From: Mucilaginibacter sp. CSA2-8R
GTDB lineage: Bacteria; Bacteroidota; Bacteroidia; Sphingobacteriales; Sphingobacteriaceae
Direction of reading: 5' to 3'
NCBI RefSeq assembly: GCF_038806765.1
Contig: NZ_CP152389.1
Coordinates: 3,472,001 to 3,536,000, forward strand
Length of the DNA stretch: 64,000 bases
In this document: positions 35,983 through 45,910 of the stretch, one piece after another
Numbering within the stretch: the first letter of the stretch is position 1
Layout: the number at the start of each line of letters is the position of its first letter
Made by a program: the position numbers and the translations under genes
The notes under the pieces: generated by a model
Told to the model about the DNA's origin: nothing
Seen by the model: the letters and a program-made list of their open reading frames with translations, nothing else
Databases searched by the model: none

Positions 35983-37221
35983 ATGGCCCTCAATTATATC
36001 TGGATTGGATTTTTCGTTATTGCTTTCGTTATTGCACTCATTAAGCTGATATTTTTGGGCGATACGGAGATTTTCAAAATATTGATTGATGGTGTTTTCG
36101 ACTCGTCTAAAGCTTCGGTGATGGACATAGCGCTCCCTTTAGCCGGAACCATGGCCTTTTGGTTGGGCATTATGCGTGTTGGAGAAAAAGCAGGGGCCAT
36201 CAACTTTCTGTCGCGCATCGTAAGCGGCTTTTTTCAGCGGCTTTTTCCCGAAGTTCCTAAAAACCACCCGGTGGCCGGACAAATGATGATGAATTTTTCG
36301 GCTAACCTGCTTGGTTTAGATAATGCAGCTACTCCGCTCGGACTAAAAGCAATGGCCGGCCTGCAAGATATTAACCCTAATAAAGAAACTGCATCCAACG
36401 CACAGATAATGTTTATGGTGCTTCATGCATCAGGGCTTACCATATTGCCCATAAGTATTATTGCACAACGGGCCATTATGGGTTCCAAAGACCCGTCGGA
36501 TATTTTCATCCCCTGTATCATCGCCACTTATGTTGCCACATTAACCGGTTTGCTGGTGGTTGCGGTTAAGCAAAAAATTAAGCTAACCGATTCTGTGGTT
36601 TTAAGCTGGCTGGTTGGCTTAACAGCATTTATAGGCTTAGTGGTGTGGTATTTTGCGGTGTTTTTAAGTAAAGAGCAAATTAGCACGGTATCCAAAATAT
36701 CGAGCAACCTAATGCTGTTTGCCATACCTGTAATGTTTATAGTTGGAGGCCTATTTAAAAAAGTGAATGTTTTTGAGGCCTTTATTGAAGGGGCTATTGG
36801 CGGGTTTGAAACTTCCGTTAAAATCATCCCCTATCTTGTAGCTATGCTGGTTGGGGTAAGCGTTTTCAGAAACTCAGGAGCCCTGCTTTACATGGCAGAT
36901 GGCTTTAAATGGTTTTTCAGTCATTTCAACATAGACACCCGGTTTACAGATGTGTTGCCAATAGCTTTTTTACGCCCGCTTAGCGCTTCGGGCGCACGCG
37001 GACTAATGTTAGATAACATGAAAGTGTACGGCGCTGATAGCTTTATCGGCCATTTATCGAGCGTGCTGTATGGCGCAGCAGATACTACCTTTTATATTGT
37101 AGCGCTATACTTTGGTTCGATTGGTGTGAAGGCGACGCGTTATGCGATTCCGGCAAGCTTAATAGCTGATTTTGCCGGAGTTGTAGCAGCCATTTTAGTG
37201 GCTTACCTATTTTTCGGATAA
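35983..37221 (+). CDS. SpmA-SpmB fused nucleoside-recognition (Gate) domain membrane protein
   Basis: 412 residues, two Gate/nucleoside-recognition halves with about ten membrane helices. The first half resembles SpmA ('IALPLAGTMAFWLGIMRVGE', 'MNFSANLLGLDNAATPLGLK') and the second SpmB ('GGFETSVKIIPYLVAMLVGV', 'FLRPLSASGARGLMLDNM', 'SSVLYGAADTTFYIVALYFG'). Sporulating Firmicutes encode these as two genes. Here they act in a non-sporulating organism, and the transported or sensed compound is unknown. Confidence 0.88.
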   Translation: MALNYIWIGFFVIAFVIALIKLIFLGDTEIFKILIDGVFDSSKASVMDIALPLAGTMAFWLGIMRVGEKAGAINFLSRIVSGFFQRLFPEVPKNHPVAGQMMMNFSANLLGLDNAATPLGLKAMAGLQDINPNKETASNAQIMFMVLHASGLTILPISIIAQRAIMGSKDPSDIFIPCIIATYVATLTGLLVVAVKQKIKLTDSVVLSWLVGLTAFIGLVVWYFAVFLSKEQISTVSKISSNLMLFAIPVMFIVGGLFKKVNVFEAFIEGAIGGFETSVKIIPYLVAMLVGVSVFRNSGALLYMADGFKWFFSHFNIDTRFTDVLPIAFLRPLSASGARGLMLDNMKVYGADSFIGHLSSVLYGAADTTFYIVALYFGSIGVKATRYAIPASLIADFAGVVAAILVAYLFFG

Positions 37222-37434
37222 AGAAATCTATACCAATTTTTAATTTATTGCTGACGGGAATATCAATGTACTACTAAACCGAAACGCCGTCTTATTTAAA
37301 TAATCTCCCGTCTTGAAAACTAAATTATTTAAAGATTAAAAAAATTACAGCCCCTTAAACCTTTCTGTACACTTCCCGTAAAACGACTTTAACCGCTGCC
37401 TGGTAAAGGGCCGGCTACTTACCAGGGAGTGTTA
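37222..37434 (+). promoter_or_regulatory. Structured leader of the T9SS adhesin gene
   Basis: 213 bases without a gene. Immediately before the start is a perfect 8-bp hairpin (CCTGGTAA 37399-37406 with TTACCAGG 37419-37426) whose right arm overlaps an AGGGAG Shine-Dalgarno-like sequence. Farther upstream GACGGGA (37253-37259) can pair with TCCCGTC (37306-37312), while the overlapping ACGGGAA (37254-37260) can pair with TTCCCGT (37373-37379). No perfect -7 box was found. Confidence 0.4.
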
Positions 37435-40400
37435 ATGATTAGATTTTTTACCAGATTTGTAGTTTTTTTAGGAATGGTGGTTTTTTGGGTACTTGTTTGC
37501 GCCCAAATCATAAACGCCCAAACCATCACCATCAGAACTGTAGACGCCGGCCCTTACGGGCAAGGATCGAGCATTACCGCACCTATAACGGTTGACGAAA
37601 CCTCGGCTCAAATAAAGATAGGCAATCGCTTTGATCTTTACCTTTCGGACGCTAACGGAAATTTTGGTTCAGCCACATTAATTGGTTCATTTGCCGGACA
37701 TTATACCGGTTTTGTAAACGGCGTTATACCTGGCGGTACCCCTGCCGGAACCGGCTATAAATTAATGGTGCGCAGTAGCATGCCAGCGGTTAGCAGCTCA
37801 GTTTCACAGCCCTTTACTATAACGGCAGACGTAGGCATCGAAGCCAAAGCAGCCTCCAGCAGTACTTCAGTTACCTCTACCGAGGTTTTTGGTCCGTGTG
37901 GCGGTGGTTATAACGGCAACATCATTACCTTAACTACGCCGCTAACATCAACGCAATCTGTTACTGCTACCCTTTTTAACGATATGACTCAGCAAACTGA
38001 AAAAACGTTTGCTTTAGCAGCCAATAGCCTATCACCGGCCCTCGGCGCTTACTCTTACACTGTAATTGTTAAAGCTGTTAATAGCGCCGGCATTGTTGGT
38101 ACAAAGTCCTATCTGCTCAACAACTGTCCAACAACTAAAAACTTTGGTTCTACTGACTCTGGCGCTAAATGTTTGATTGACGGGCAATCGAACGTAAGCT
38201 TTGATATTGCTATAACTTCAGAAAAAGGTGTTCAATTAAACTATCCCGGTTCGTTATATTCCGTTAGCTGGGGCGATGGCTCAACCGACGTTTTTACATT
38301 TGCACAAATTAAAGCGCTCAACGGCAGGCTTTTGCATAATTATAAATCGTCTTCATGTGGAGTTGTGAATGCACAGGGCGTGATTACAAACCAGTTTACA
38401 GTTGTACTTACAATTACCAATCCATACTGTCCAACTGTAAATCCTAATACAGTAACAGTAAATCAAATTATTTTGGTGCCGGCTAAAAACGGCATGAACG
38501 GCCCCGATAAGGTTTGTGTGAATACAGAAGCAACTTTCATCAACACCTCTAATCCAGGCCAAACAGAAAACCCCTCTAATAATAATCAATGTGAATTTGG
38601 CGATGCTAAATATACTTGGTGGGTTGACGGGGTTGTTGCAGAGGTAGGAAAGCGACTCAATGAAAACTTTGTATGGACATTTACCACCCGTGGCCAGCAT
38701 ACGGTAATGCTTAGCATGGAAAATGCTCCCAGCGGTTGTCAGCCCAATAATGTAACCATGACCGTTTGTGTGCAAAATCCGCCAAAACCCGATTTTACTA
38801 TAGTTAGCAAACGATGTGTGAGCGATGGACCGGTTACCCCTGTTGACAAGTCGGTATTAGACGACATCTGTAATGATAAATACAATTACAAATGGACAGT
38901 TACGCCTTCGGCAGGAGTTACTTATGCCAATGGCACTAACGCCAATAGCGTAGCCCCGCAGTTTATGTTTGCTAATCCTGGCAAATACCAGGTTTATTTA
39001 AGCACTGTTAATTCTCCCTGCGGCGATTTCAAAAGCGAAACCAAAGAAATTGTGATCACTACTGCACCACTTGCTACTTTATCACCCGATTTTAGTTTAT
39101 GCGGAAAAGGGCAGACTTTAACGTTTGATACTACGGCGGTTAGTACTACCAAAACGATTCTTTTCGGAACCGTAAACGAAGTAAGCGGCACTTACCAGTG
39201 GACAGTAACTGGTCAAAACGGTATAGCAGCTGCTACCTTTGCCGGCGGAACCACGGCTAACAGTAAATATCCTCAGATAAATTTCCCTGATTTCGGCACC
39301 TATGAAGTAAGTGTTAAACACACCAATGATTGCGGAACCGTTACATCTAATATTCAACATATTACTTTTAAACAAGCTCCCACTGTTTTAGCAGGACCAG
39401 ACCTGGTCATTTGTACTAATGATGTAGTGACCCCACAAGGATCAGTCACCGGAAATTTTGACACCATTACCTGGACTACCAGTGGTACAGGTTCGTTCTC
39501 AGACAGCCATGCGCAACAGCCTGTTTATACACCAAGCGCTGCAGACCGCACGGCCGGCCAGGTTACATTAACGCTCAATATTACCACATCACTTCCTGGT
39601 GACTGCGCAAAAATCACCGATGCCATGCTGGTAAAAATAAACCCGGCAAACACCGTTACATCAGCAGCCGTCGAAGCAATTTGTACCAACGGCAACGTCA
39701 ACTATGTTCCAGTATCTACAGTGGCCGGCAGTACCTTTACCTGGACGGTTGCTCAAAACTCCAGTAATATCACCGGCTTTACCCAAAGCGGTAACGGCAG
39801 TATACAAGATATTTTAACCAACACATCGGCTACCGCCATTGGTACGGTAACTTATAACATAGTACCGCACGCCAACAACTGCGATGGTACACCATTTACG
39901 TTCACTGTAACCGTAACTCCCAAACCCGAATTAACTATTAGCGGTCCTGCCAACAACAGCATTTGCAGCGGATCACCGGCAGGTATTGGACTTACTGCTA
40001 ACCTAAGCGGCACTAAATTTATCTGGACAATTGCCGTTAGTGGTGGCGCTACCGGTGCAACGGCACAAAACACCCCGGTTGCCTTAACCGGCATTGATCA
40101 GGTTTTAGTTAATAACACATCAACCCCGGCTACAGTAACTTATACCATCACACCAATCAACGGCCTTTCGGCAGATAACTGTGATGGCGCTGCCAAAACC
40201 ATTATCATTACTGTACAACCTCAGGTTCCCCCTGCTTTTGCTGGTAATGACGCCATTTTGTGCGATCAGCCTGCGTATGTATTAAAAGGTAACGACGCCG
40301 GCAACTTTACCGGAACATGGACACTTACATCGGGCCAAACCGGCGTTATTTTTGCCGACGCGCATCAGCACGAAACTCAGGTAAGCGGCCTGCAAAACGG

Positions 40401-42981
40401 ACAAACTTATACCTTTAGATGGACCATCAGCAATGCAGCCGGCTGTGCACCGCAGTATGATGAGGTGAGTATTGTTAATAACCCACCTGTTACCAATAAC
40501 CAGGTAACTTTAATTAGCCCGATGACCTGCTCTGGTCAGACGATATCTGTGCAAGGATCTACGCCTGCCGGTGGTGACGGTAATTATGCCTATGTATGGG
40601 AAAGTAGCATTGACGGCAACAACTGGACTTTACTCTCCAACCAAACCGGCAAAGACCTTACTATTCCGGTAGCTGTATCTACTTACTTCCGCCGGTCGGT
40701 AAACTCGGCTACCTGTACCGATTTAAAAAGTAATTCGATACAGGCATTAGTACAGCCACCTATCAGCAACAATATCATTAGCAGCACTCAGCAAAGTGTT
40801 TGTATCAATAACTCCATCGGTACTATTACCGGTAGCACACCACAAGGTGCCGATGGCAACTTTTTGTACCAATGGCAAAGCAGCACCGATGGTGGTGCTA
40901 ATTGGACTAACATAGCAGGCGCAACATCGCTCAGCTACGCTACGCCTGCCCTAACCGTAAATACGCAATACCGCAGGTTAGTAAGCTCGGTGTTATGTAC
41001 AGGTCTGCAAAGTAATATCAGCAACATTATATCAATCACGGTGAATCCTAATGCCAAGGCAGAATTTACCTGGACCAAGGATGCCAACTGCGTACCATTT
41101 GTTATTAACGACCAAAACATCAAAGCCGTTGCTTACCCCGACCGCAATGCAGATTATACCTGGTATGTAAACGGGCAAAAATTTAGTACCGGTATTGATT
41201 TTCCGGGGTATACCATCAATACAGATGGTGAATCAATTGAAGTTAAACTGGTTACCACCAGCAAATTCGGTTGCGAGTCATCAACTTTTACACATACGTT
41301 TAATACCATTAAAAAGGTAACGCCAAGCTTTACACAAACTGTTACTCAAAATTGCGGTACGGTTACGGTAACCTTTACCAATACCTCTACACCTTTGGCC
41401 AGCGGCACCTACCTATGGAACTTTGGCAACGGCGAAACCTCAACCAAAGCACAGCCCGATCCGGTAACTTTCAGAGCAACAACTGATGGTAAAGACGTTA
41501 CCTATAACATTACTTTAACCGCAAGCACACCTTGCAGCGACCTTACGGCTACCAGCGCAGTAACTATAAAACCACCGGTACCGGTGGCCCGCATATCGCC
41601 AAGAGCAACCAGCGGTTGTGCACCGTTTAACCTGGTGGTTGATAACATTTCGCCGGGTACCAACGATAGCTACACCTATCACATTACCGACTTAAACGGC
41701 AAGGATGTGGTTAACCCTGTAACTACCGACAGCCGTTCGGCACAAACTATCACTATACCGAACGAGGGTAACTACATTCTTTACCTGGACGCCCGCAACC
41801 CTTGTAACACCGGTAAAAGCGCTTCTATTCCAATCACGGTTACTACACGTACCTTATTTTCGGGCTTAACTACACCAAGCACAGCCGAGCGTATTGGTTG
41901 CGCACCGCACACGGTTAATTTCTTAAATACCAGCCAGGGCGGTACATCTTTCCGGGTAGAGTGGAACGACGGCACACCAGCTACCACTACTTATAATACT
42001 GCTGCGCTGGTACACACCTTTGCTAAACCTGGTATTTATAAAGTAGTACTATATGCCAACAATGACTGTGCTCAAGATTTGGCTTCGCAAATTGTTACCA
42101 TTACAGTTACTGCAAAGCCTACCCCCATGTTCACGATGGATAATGGCGTAGGTTGTAAAGAGTTAAAAGTAAACTTTACCAACCTTACCCCTGCACCGGT
42201 TAACGGCCAAGAGTCTGATTTGCTATACAGTTGGGATTTTGGCGACAGTAAAGCCACCGTTGCCAACCCTAACACCTCAACCTTGCGCACGCCGCAGGCA
42301 CATACTTTTGGCTATGTTGGCTCGCCTTATACTGTTACCCTAACCGTCACTAACCGCACCACCGGCTGTGCCGAAACCGTTACGCGTACTATAACAGTAA
42401 ATCCACCGGCTATGGCAGATTTCAGGGCCAGGCCGGATAGCGTACAAACCTATCCAAATTATCAGTTCTCGTTCGAAGACTTAAGTGGTAACAAGCCCAC
42501 TAAATGGCGCTGGAACTTTGGGGATGGCAGCATGTCAATGGCTCAAAACCCATCGCATACTTATGCAGATACCGGCCTGTATAAGGTGACTTTAGTAGCC
42601 GAAAATCAATATTGCGGGTCAACTAAAGTTCACTATGTCCGTATAACAGGTACACCAGGCCAACTATTTGTGCCTAACGCATTTACGCCGGCCAGCACCA
42701 ATCAGCAGCTCAATACTTTTGCTGCCAAAGGCTCCGGTTTAAAAGAGTGGCACATGCGCATCTTTAACAACTACGGACAGCTGGTTTGGGAAACAAATAA
42801 GCTTGATGAGCGCGGCAGCCCGGTTGATGGATGGGACGGAACGTACCGCGGATCGCCGGTGCCTCAGGGTGTTTACATCTGGCAAATTGATGCCACTTTT
42901 ATTAATGGTAACGAATGGAAAGGAATGTCGTATAACAGCTCAAACCCAAAACGGACCGGCGCTATACACATCATAAGATAA
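37435..42981 (+). CDS. Giant T9SS-secreted PKD-repeat adhesin (SprB-like) with gliding-motility C-terminal domain
   Basis: 1848 residues from the ATG at 37435 (a GTG at 37429 is also possible). A signal peptide (ending 'VLVCAQIINAQ') is followed by many Ig-like and PKD-type repeats, for example 'SWGDGSTDVFT', 'YLWNFGNGETSTKA', 'YSWDFGDSKAT' and 'WRWNFGDGSMSMAQNPSHTY'. The last about 85 residues are a gliding-motility-associated C-terminal domain ('LFVPNAFTPAS', 'MRIFNNYGQLVWET', 'GWDGTYRGSPVPQGVYIWQI'), a type B sorting signal for type IX secretion. It should be exported to the cell surface and act as an adhesin. The PorP/SprF gene follows after 6 bases, as for SprB and SprF. Confidence 0.93.
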   Translation: MIRFFTRFVVFLGMVVFWVLVCAQIINAQTITIRTVDAGPYGQGSSITAPITVDETSAQIKIGNRFDLYLSDANGNFGSATLIGSFAGHYTGFVNGVIPGGTPAGTGYKLMVRSSMPAVSSSVSQPFTITADVGIEAKAASSSTSVTSTEVFGPCGGGYNGNIITLTTPLTSTQSVTATLFNDMTQQTEKTFALAANSLSPALGAYSYTVIVKAVNSAGIVGTKSYLLNNCPTTKNFGSTDSGAKCLIDGQSNVSFDIAITSEKGVQLNYPGSLYSVSWGDGSTDVFTFAQIKALNGRLLHNYKSSSCGVVNAQGVITNQFTVVLTITNPYCPTVNPNTVTVNQIILVPAKNGMNGPDKVCVNTEATFINTSNPGQTENPSNNNQCEFGDAKYTWWVDGVVAEVGKRLNENFVWTFTTRGQHTVMLSMENAPSGCQPNNVTMTVCVQNPPKPDFTIVSKRCVSDGPVTPVDKSVLDDICNDKYNYKWTVTPSAGVTYANGTNANSVAPQFMFANPGKYQVYLSTVNSPCGDFKSETKEIVITTAPLATLSPDFSLCGKGQTLTFDTTAVSTTKTILFGTVNEVSGTYQWTVTGQNGIAAATFAGGTTANSKYPQINFPDFGTYEVSVKHTNDCGTVTSNIQHITFKQAPTVLAGPDLVICTNDVVTPQGSVTGNFDTITWTTSGTGSFSDSHAQQPVYTPSAADRTAGQVTLTLNITTSLPGDCAKITDAMLVKINPANTVTSAAVEAICTNGNVNYVPVSTVAGSTFTWTVAQNSSNITGFTQSGNGSIQDILTNTSATAIGTVTYNIVPHANNCDGTPFTFTVTVTPKPELTISGPANNSICSGSPAGIGLTANLSGTKFIWTIAVSGGATGATAQNTPVALTGIDQVLVNNTSTPATVTYTITPINGLSADNCDGAAKTIIITVQPQVPPAFAGNDAILCDQPAYVLKGNDAGNFTGTWTLTSGQTGVIFADAHQHETQVSGLQNGQTYTFRWTISNAAGCAPQYDEVSIVNNPPVTNNQVTLISPMTCSGQTISVQGSTPAGGDGNYAYVWESSIDGNNWTLLSNQTGKDLTIPVAVSTYFRRSVNSATCTDLKSNSIQALVQPPISNNIISSTQQSVCINNSIGTITGSTPQGADGNFLYQWQSSTDGGANWTNIAGATSLSYATPALTVNTQYRRLVSSVLCTGLQSNISNIISITVNPNAKAEFTWTKDANCVPFVINDQNIKAVAYPDRNADYTWYVNGQKFSTGIDFPGYTINTDGESIEVKLVTTSKFGCESSTFTHTFNTIKKVTPSFTQTVTQNCGTVTVTFTNTSTPLASGTYLWNFGNGETSTKAQPDPVTFRATTDGKDVTYNITLTASTPCSDLTATSAVTIKPPVPVARISPRATSGCAPFNLVVDNISPGTNDSYTYHITDLNGKDVVNPVTTDSRSAQTITIPNEGNYILYLDARNPCNTGKSASIPITVTTRTLFSGLTTPSTAERIGCAPHTVNFLNTSQGGTSFRVEWNDGTPATTTYNTAALVHTFAKPGIYKVVLYANNDCAQDLASQIVTITVTAKPTPMFTMDNGVGCKELKVNFTNLTPAPVNGQESDLLYSWDFGDSKATVANPNTSTLRTPQAHTFGYVGSPYTVTLTVTNRTTGCAETVTRTITVNPPAMADFRARPDSVQTYPNYQFSFEDLSGNKPTKWRWNFGDGSMSMAQNPSHTYADTGLYKVTLVAENQYCGSTKVHYVRITGTPGQLFVPNAFTPASTNQQLNTFAAKGSGLKEWHMRIFNNYGQLVWETNKLDERGSPVDGWDGTYRGSPVPQGVYIWQIDATFINGNEWKGMSYNSSNPKRTGAIHIIR

Positions 42982-42987
42982 TAAACG

Positions 42988-44019
42988 ATGAGAAGGATAA
43001 ACTATTTTTTAAGTGTGATGATCAGCTTGCTTTGTTTTAAAGCTAATGCACAAGACCATCAGTACTCGCAGTTTTTTAATGCGCCGGTATATTTAAACCC
43101 GGCCCTTAACGGCCAGTTTGAAGGAGATGTAAGGCTGAACATGATTTACCGTAATCAGTGGTCAACCCTACCCGGCTCACTTACTTATATGACAGCTACT
43201 GCCGAACTTAATATTCCTAAATTTGGCGGTGGCGTAGGCCTAATGTTTACCCGCGGCAACGAGGGTACGGCTTACTACGTGCGTAACAACATCTCGGGTA
43301 TTTACTCTTACAGCGTAGGCTCAGACAATTTTGTATTATCGTTTGGTTTACAAGCAGGTATAGGCAACCGTACTATTGATGCCGGCAAACTGGTATTTGG
43401 CGACCAGATTGACCCGCGACTGGGCTACATTCCAGGCTCAAGCACCTCGGCAGATTTGGGTCAGTTAAATAATAAATTTTACTTTGATTCGGGTGCAGGC
43501 GTTAACCTGGTAGCCGGCAACTTTATGGCTGGTGGTGCCTTACAGCATTTAAACCGGCCGGATCAGTCTTTTACAGGCGCAACCGCAAAGTTGCCTATGC
43601 GTGCTACCGCACACGTAAGCTACCGCTTAGATTTAGATCCGTTTAACGATCTGGACAATGGTCAAAAATCATATGTGGTACCTTCGGTAGTAATGTATCG
43701 GCAGGCAAATATTACCTCAGTAAGTGCGGGTATACAATACAAACGCCGTGCGGTTAATGCCGGTTTATGGTACCGCGGCGGCGGCGTATCAGGCCCAAGC
43801 TCATTTGTAATGTCGTTTGTGTTCGATTTATTCATCAGCCACGAGGGCAACGAAAAACTGCGCTTTGGTTTAAGCCACGATGCACCTACCTCTAAACACT
43901 TAAATTACAGCAACACCAGCGGAACCACCGAGGGCAGCTTAGGTTACGAAACCACATTGCCATCGCGTTACGGTACATCCAAGTTTCAGACTGCACGCCG
44001 CTGCTATGACTTTTATTAA
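42988..44019 (+). CDS. PorP/SprF family type IX secretion membrane protein
   Basis: 343 residues with a signal peptide (MRRINYFLSVMISLLCFKAN) and an outer-membrane beta-barrel: 'YSQFFNAPVYLNPALNGQFE', 'GGVGLMFTRGNEG' and 'VMYRQANITSVSAGIQYKRR' are typical of the family. SprF-type proteins are needed to secrete and place the adhesin encoded just before them. The 6-base gap to the adhesin gene supports a dedicated pair. Confidence 0.92.
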   Translation: MRRINYFLSVMISLLCFKANAQDHQYSQFFNAPVYLNPALNGQFEGDVRLNMIYRNQWSTLPGSLTYMTATAELNIPKFGGGVGLMFTRGNEGTAYYVRNNISGIYSYSVGSDNFVLSFGLQAGIGNRTIDAGKLVFGDQIDPRLGYIPGSSTSADLGQLNNKFYFDSGAGVNLVAGNFMAGGALQHLNRPDQSFTGATAKLPMRATAHVSYRLDLDPFNDLDNGQKSYVVPSVVMYRQANITSVSAGIQYKRRAVNAGLWYRGGGVSGPSSFVMSFVFDLFISHEGNEKLRFGLSHDAPTSKHLNYSNTSGTTEGSLGYETTLPSRYGTSKFQTARRCYDFY

Positions 44020-44053
44020 CAGGCAGTTACCTGGTTTACTCAAACACATAGAC

Positions 44054-44087
44054 AGGTATAGCGTTACAGCTATACCTTTTTTGTTTT
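44054..44087 (+). terminator. Terminator of the T9SS pair, ending at the next start codon
   Basis: Stem AGGTATAGC / GCTATACCT with a 6-base loop and a long T run (44078-44088). The ATG of the next gene begins at 44089. Confidence 0.8.
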
Positions 44088-44088
44088 T

Positions 44089-44496
44089 ATGGATACCGAT
44101 AAAAGATCAGTGGCCAAGGCCGTAGCAAATATTGGCCGGCAGCACTACCAAACTACAGCCACCAGTGCCAATCACGCTATTATAGTTGATGAACCTAAAG
44201 AAATGAACGGTTCTGACACCGGAATGAGTCCGTTTGGATTATTGCTTTCGAGTTTGGGTAGTTGCACGGCAATTACGCTGCGCATGTACATCGACCGAAA
44301 AATGTGGCCGGTAGAAGAAATAAATATCGAGCTGGAAGTATTTGCCGTACCGAAAGGACACCTCATCGAAAGCAGGATCAGCGTAAAAGGAGATTTGGAA
44401 CACCAGCAGATTAGCCGCCTTATTGACATTGCCAACGCCTGCCCCATACACCGACTGTTAGCAGGCAACATTATGATGAATACTATTGTAGCCTGA
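44089..44496 (+). CDS. OsmC family protein (second copy)
   Basis: 135 residues; 'GMSPFGLLLSSLGSCTAITL' holds the first active cysteine and 'IANACPIHRLLAGNIMM' the second. It is closer to the short YhfA-like group than the copy at 34946. It should reduce organic peroxides. It starts directly at the end of a terminator, so its own promoter must lie inside or very near that hairpin. Confidence 0.88.
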   Translation: MDTDKRSVAKAVANIGRQHYQTTATSANHAIIVDEPKEMNGSDTGMSPFGLLLSSLGSCTAITLRMYIDRKMWPVEEINIELEVFAVPKGHLIESRISVKGDLEHQQISRLIDIANACPIHRLLAGNIMMNTIVA

Positions 44497-44504
44497 TAAA
44501 AAAA

Positions 44505-44533
44505 CAGGCCGGAAAAATAAATTCTCCGGCCTG
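44505..44533. terminator. Hairpin after the second osmC
   Basis: A 9-bp perfect stem (CAGGCCGGA and complement) with an 11-base loop just after the stop codon; the T tract is weak. Confidence 0.55.
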
Positions 44534-44769
44534 CTTCAATCACTCTAAAACAATCACCTCTACCTTTAGAAGTATTTTTACAAATGCAAATATCACTATC
44601 TGCATTTATGTTACATCATGAAATTATTAACTATTTGTTAATTAAACAACAGCAATCTGTTCTGTTTACGTGATAATGACAAAGCCTTTATATATCCTGT
44701 GTGAGCCACATTTTTTATACAACTCTTTATCGAAGCGTCTCATTTTTACTTAACTACAAGAATTGAACA

Positions 44770-45249
44770 TCATGCGGCTTTAGCCAAACCTGCGCTTGCT
44801 CCTACTACTAATGCATCTTCAATGCTGCCAATGATGGGATCCATCAGCTTGGTAGCCTTTACGGTAGCTTTGCGTAGATAAAAAGACCCGAAGGTAGCCA
44901 GTATTGCAGCACTGCCGCCTAATATAGCACCGACGTAGGCGTTGTTGCCGCTGGCTTTGTAAACGCTTGCTCCGGCAAGGCCGCCTGCCAAAGCCCGGCC
45001 AACAATACCGGCTGCCTGGATACGATTGGGCGCCGCAGGTAACTTATCGCCTATAAACTCAGTGACGGCTAATAATTTAAACGCGGTAGCCACTTTTTGA
45101 GACTGAATGAAATTAAGTGGCGAGTGCGCTAAAGCCTGCGAATGATGCTGGCTTAAAATATGGCTGGTGATGGCCGGTGCCGACATAGAGCGGAAGCCTG
45201 CGATGGTACCTAAGCCAATGGCCTGCCATAAAGGTTTTGAAATTTTCAT
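44770..45249 (-). CDS. DUF4126-type small membrane protein
   Basis: 159 residues, Gly- and Ala-rich, with several hydrophobic helices and the motif 'GFRSMSAPAITSHIL' near the N-terminus, followed by 'TEFIGDKLPAAPNRI' and 'GAILGGSAAILATFGSFYLR', which fit DUF4126. Function is unknown. It is transcribed away from the 45377 gene, from a shared upstream region of 127 bases, and the two products look like related types of protein. Between it and the second osmC lie about 230 bases with no feature I can support. Confidence 0.72.
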   Translation of the reverse strand: MKISKPLWQAIGLGTIAGFRSMSAPAITSHILSQHHSQALAHSPLNFIQSQKVATAFKLLAVTEFIGDKLPAAPNRIQAAGIVGRALAGGLAGASVYKASGNNAYVGAILGGSAAILATFGSFYLRKATVKATKLMDPIIGSIEDALVVGASAGLAKAA

Positions 45250-45376
45250 ATCTGGTAAATTAAAATATTTAACTTTTAGTGATCATAGTAACAAACAAGC
45301 CGGGATTTGTTGTTATGGAAATAATTAAATCAATACTGGTAAAAGCTTGTTAATAAATTAAATAACCAGTAATAAC

Positions 45377-45910
45377 ATGAAGATACGCGAAGAAAATGCA
45401 TTTGGCGAACTGGCAGGAGCTATTGGTAAAGGTTTATTAGCTGGCTTGGCCGGTACTGCAGCCATTACACTATCACAAATGATAGAAATGAAGATTACAA
45501 AACGCGAAGCCAGTGATGCACCTGTAAAAGTAGCGTCGGAGGTTACCGGGGCGGCACCAGCAAATGATAACCAGAAAGAAAAGCTTAACAATGAAATACA
45601 CTATGCCTACGGCACCTCCTGGGGTGTGGTACGCGGCCTGTTAGGTTTAGCCGGACTAAAAGGTTTGCCTGCTACACTGGTACATTTCGGCGCCATTTGG
45701 GCCACAGAGTTAATTATGCTGCCTAAGTACGATGCTGCGCCCCCGGTTAACGAGCAGGAACCTAAAAGCGTAGCGATTGATGCCCTGCACCACGCAGTAT
45801 ACGCCATAGCGGCAGGCTTGGCCTATGATGCCCTGGATGCCGGCAGCGATAACCAACGCAAGCTCGAAGCATTGATTGAGCGCTTACACCTTAAAAAACT
45901 ACTGAGCTAA
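45377..45910 (+). CDS. Glycine-rich membrane protein, possibly DUF1440/YagU-like
   Basis: 177 residues. A hydrophobic helix ('GKGLLAGLAGTAAITLSQMI') is followed by a polar stretch, then 'HYAYGTSWGVVRGLLGLAGL', 'VHFGAIWATELIMLPKY' and 'AIDALHHAVYAIAAGLAYDA'. This pattern resembles the DUF1440/YagU inner-membrane group, but I am unsure. It is divergent from the DUF4126 gene, hinting at a joint envelope role. Confidence 0.6.
   Translation: MKIREENAFGELAGAIGKGLLAGLAGTAAITLSQMIEMKITKREASDAPVKVASEVTGAAPANDNQKEKLNNEIHYAYGTSWGVVRGLLGLAGLKGLPATLVHFGAIWATELIMLPKYDAAPPVNEQEPKSVAIDALHHAVYAIAAGLAYDALDAGSDNQRKLEALIERLHLKKLLS

Noticed and set aside
37435..42981. Considered as a recombination-prone tandem DNA repeat
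   Set aside because: The repeats are similar at protein-fold level only; no near-identical DNA units were seen.
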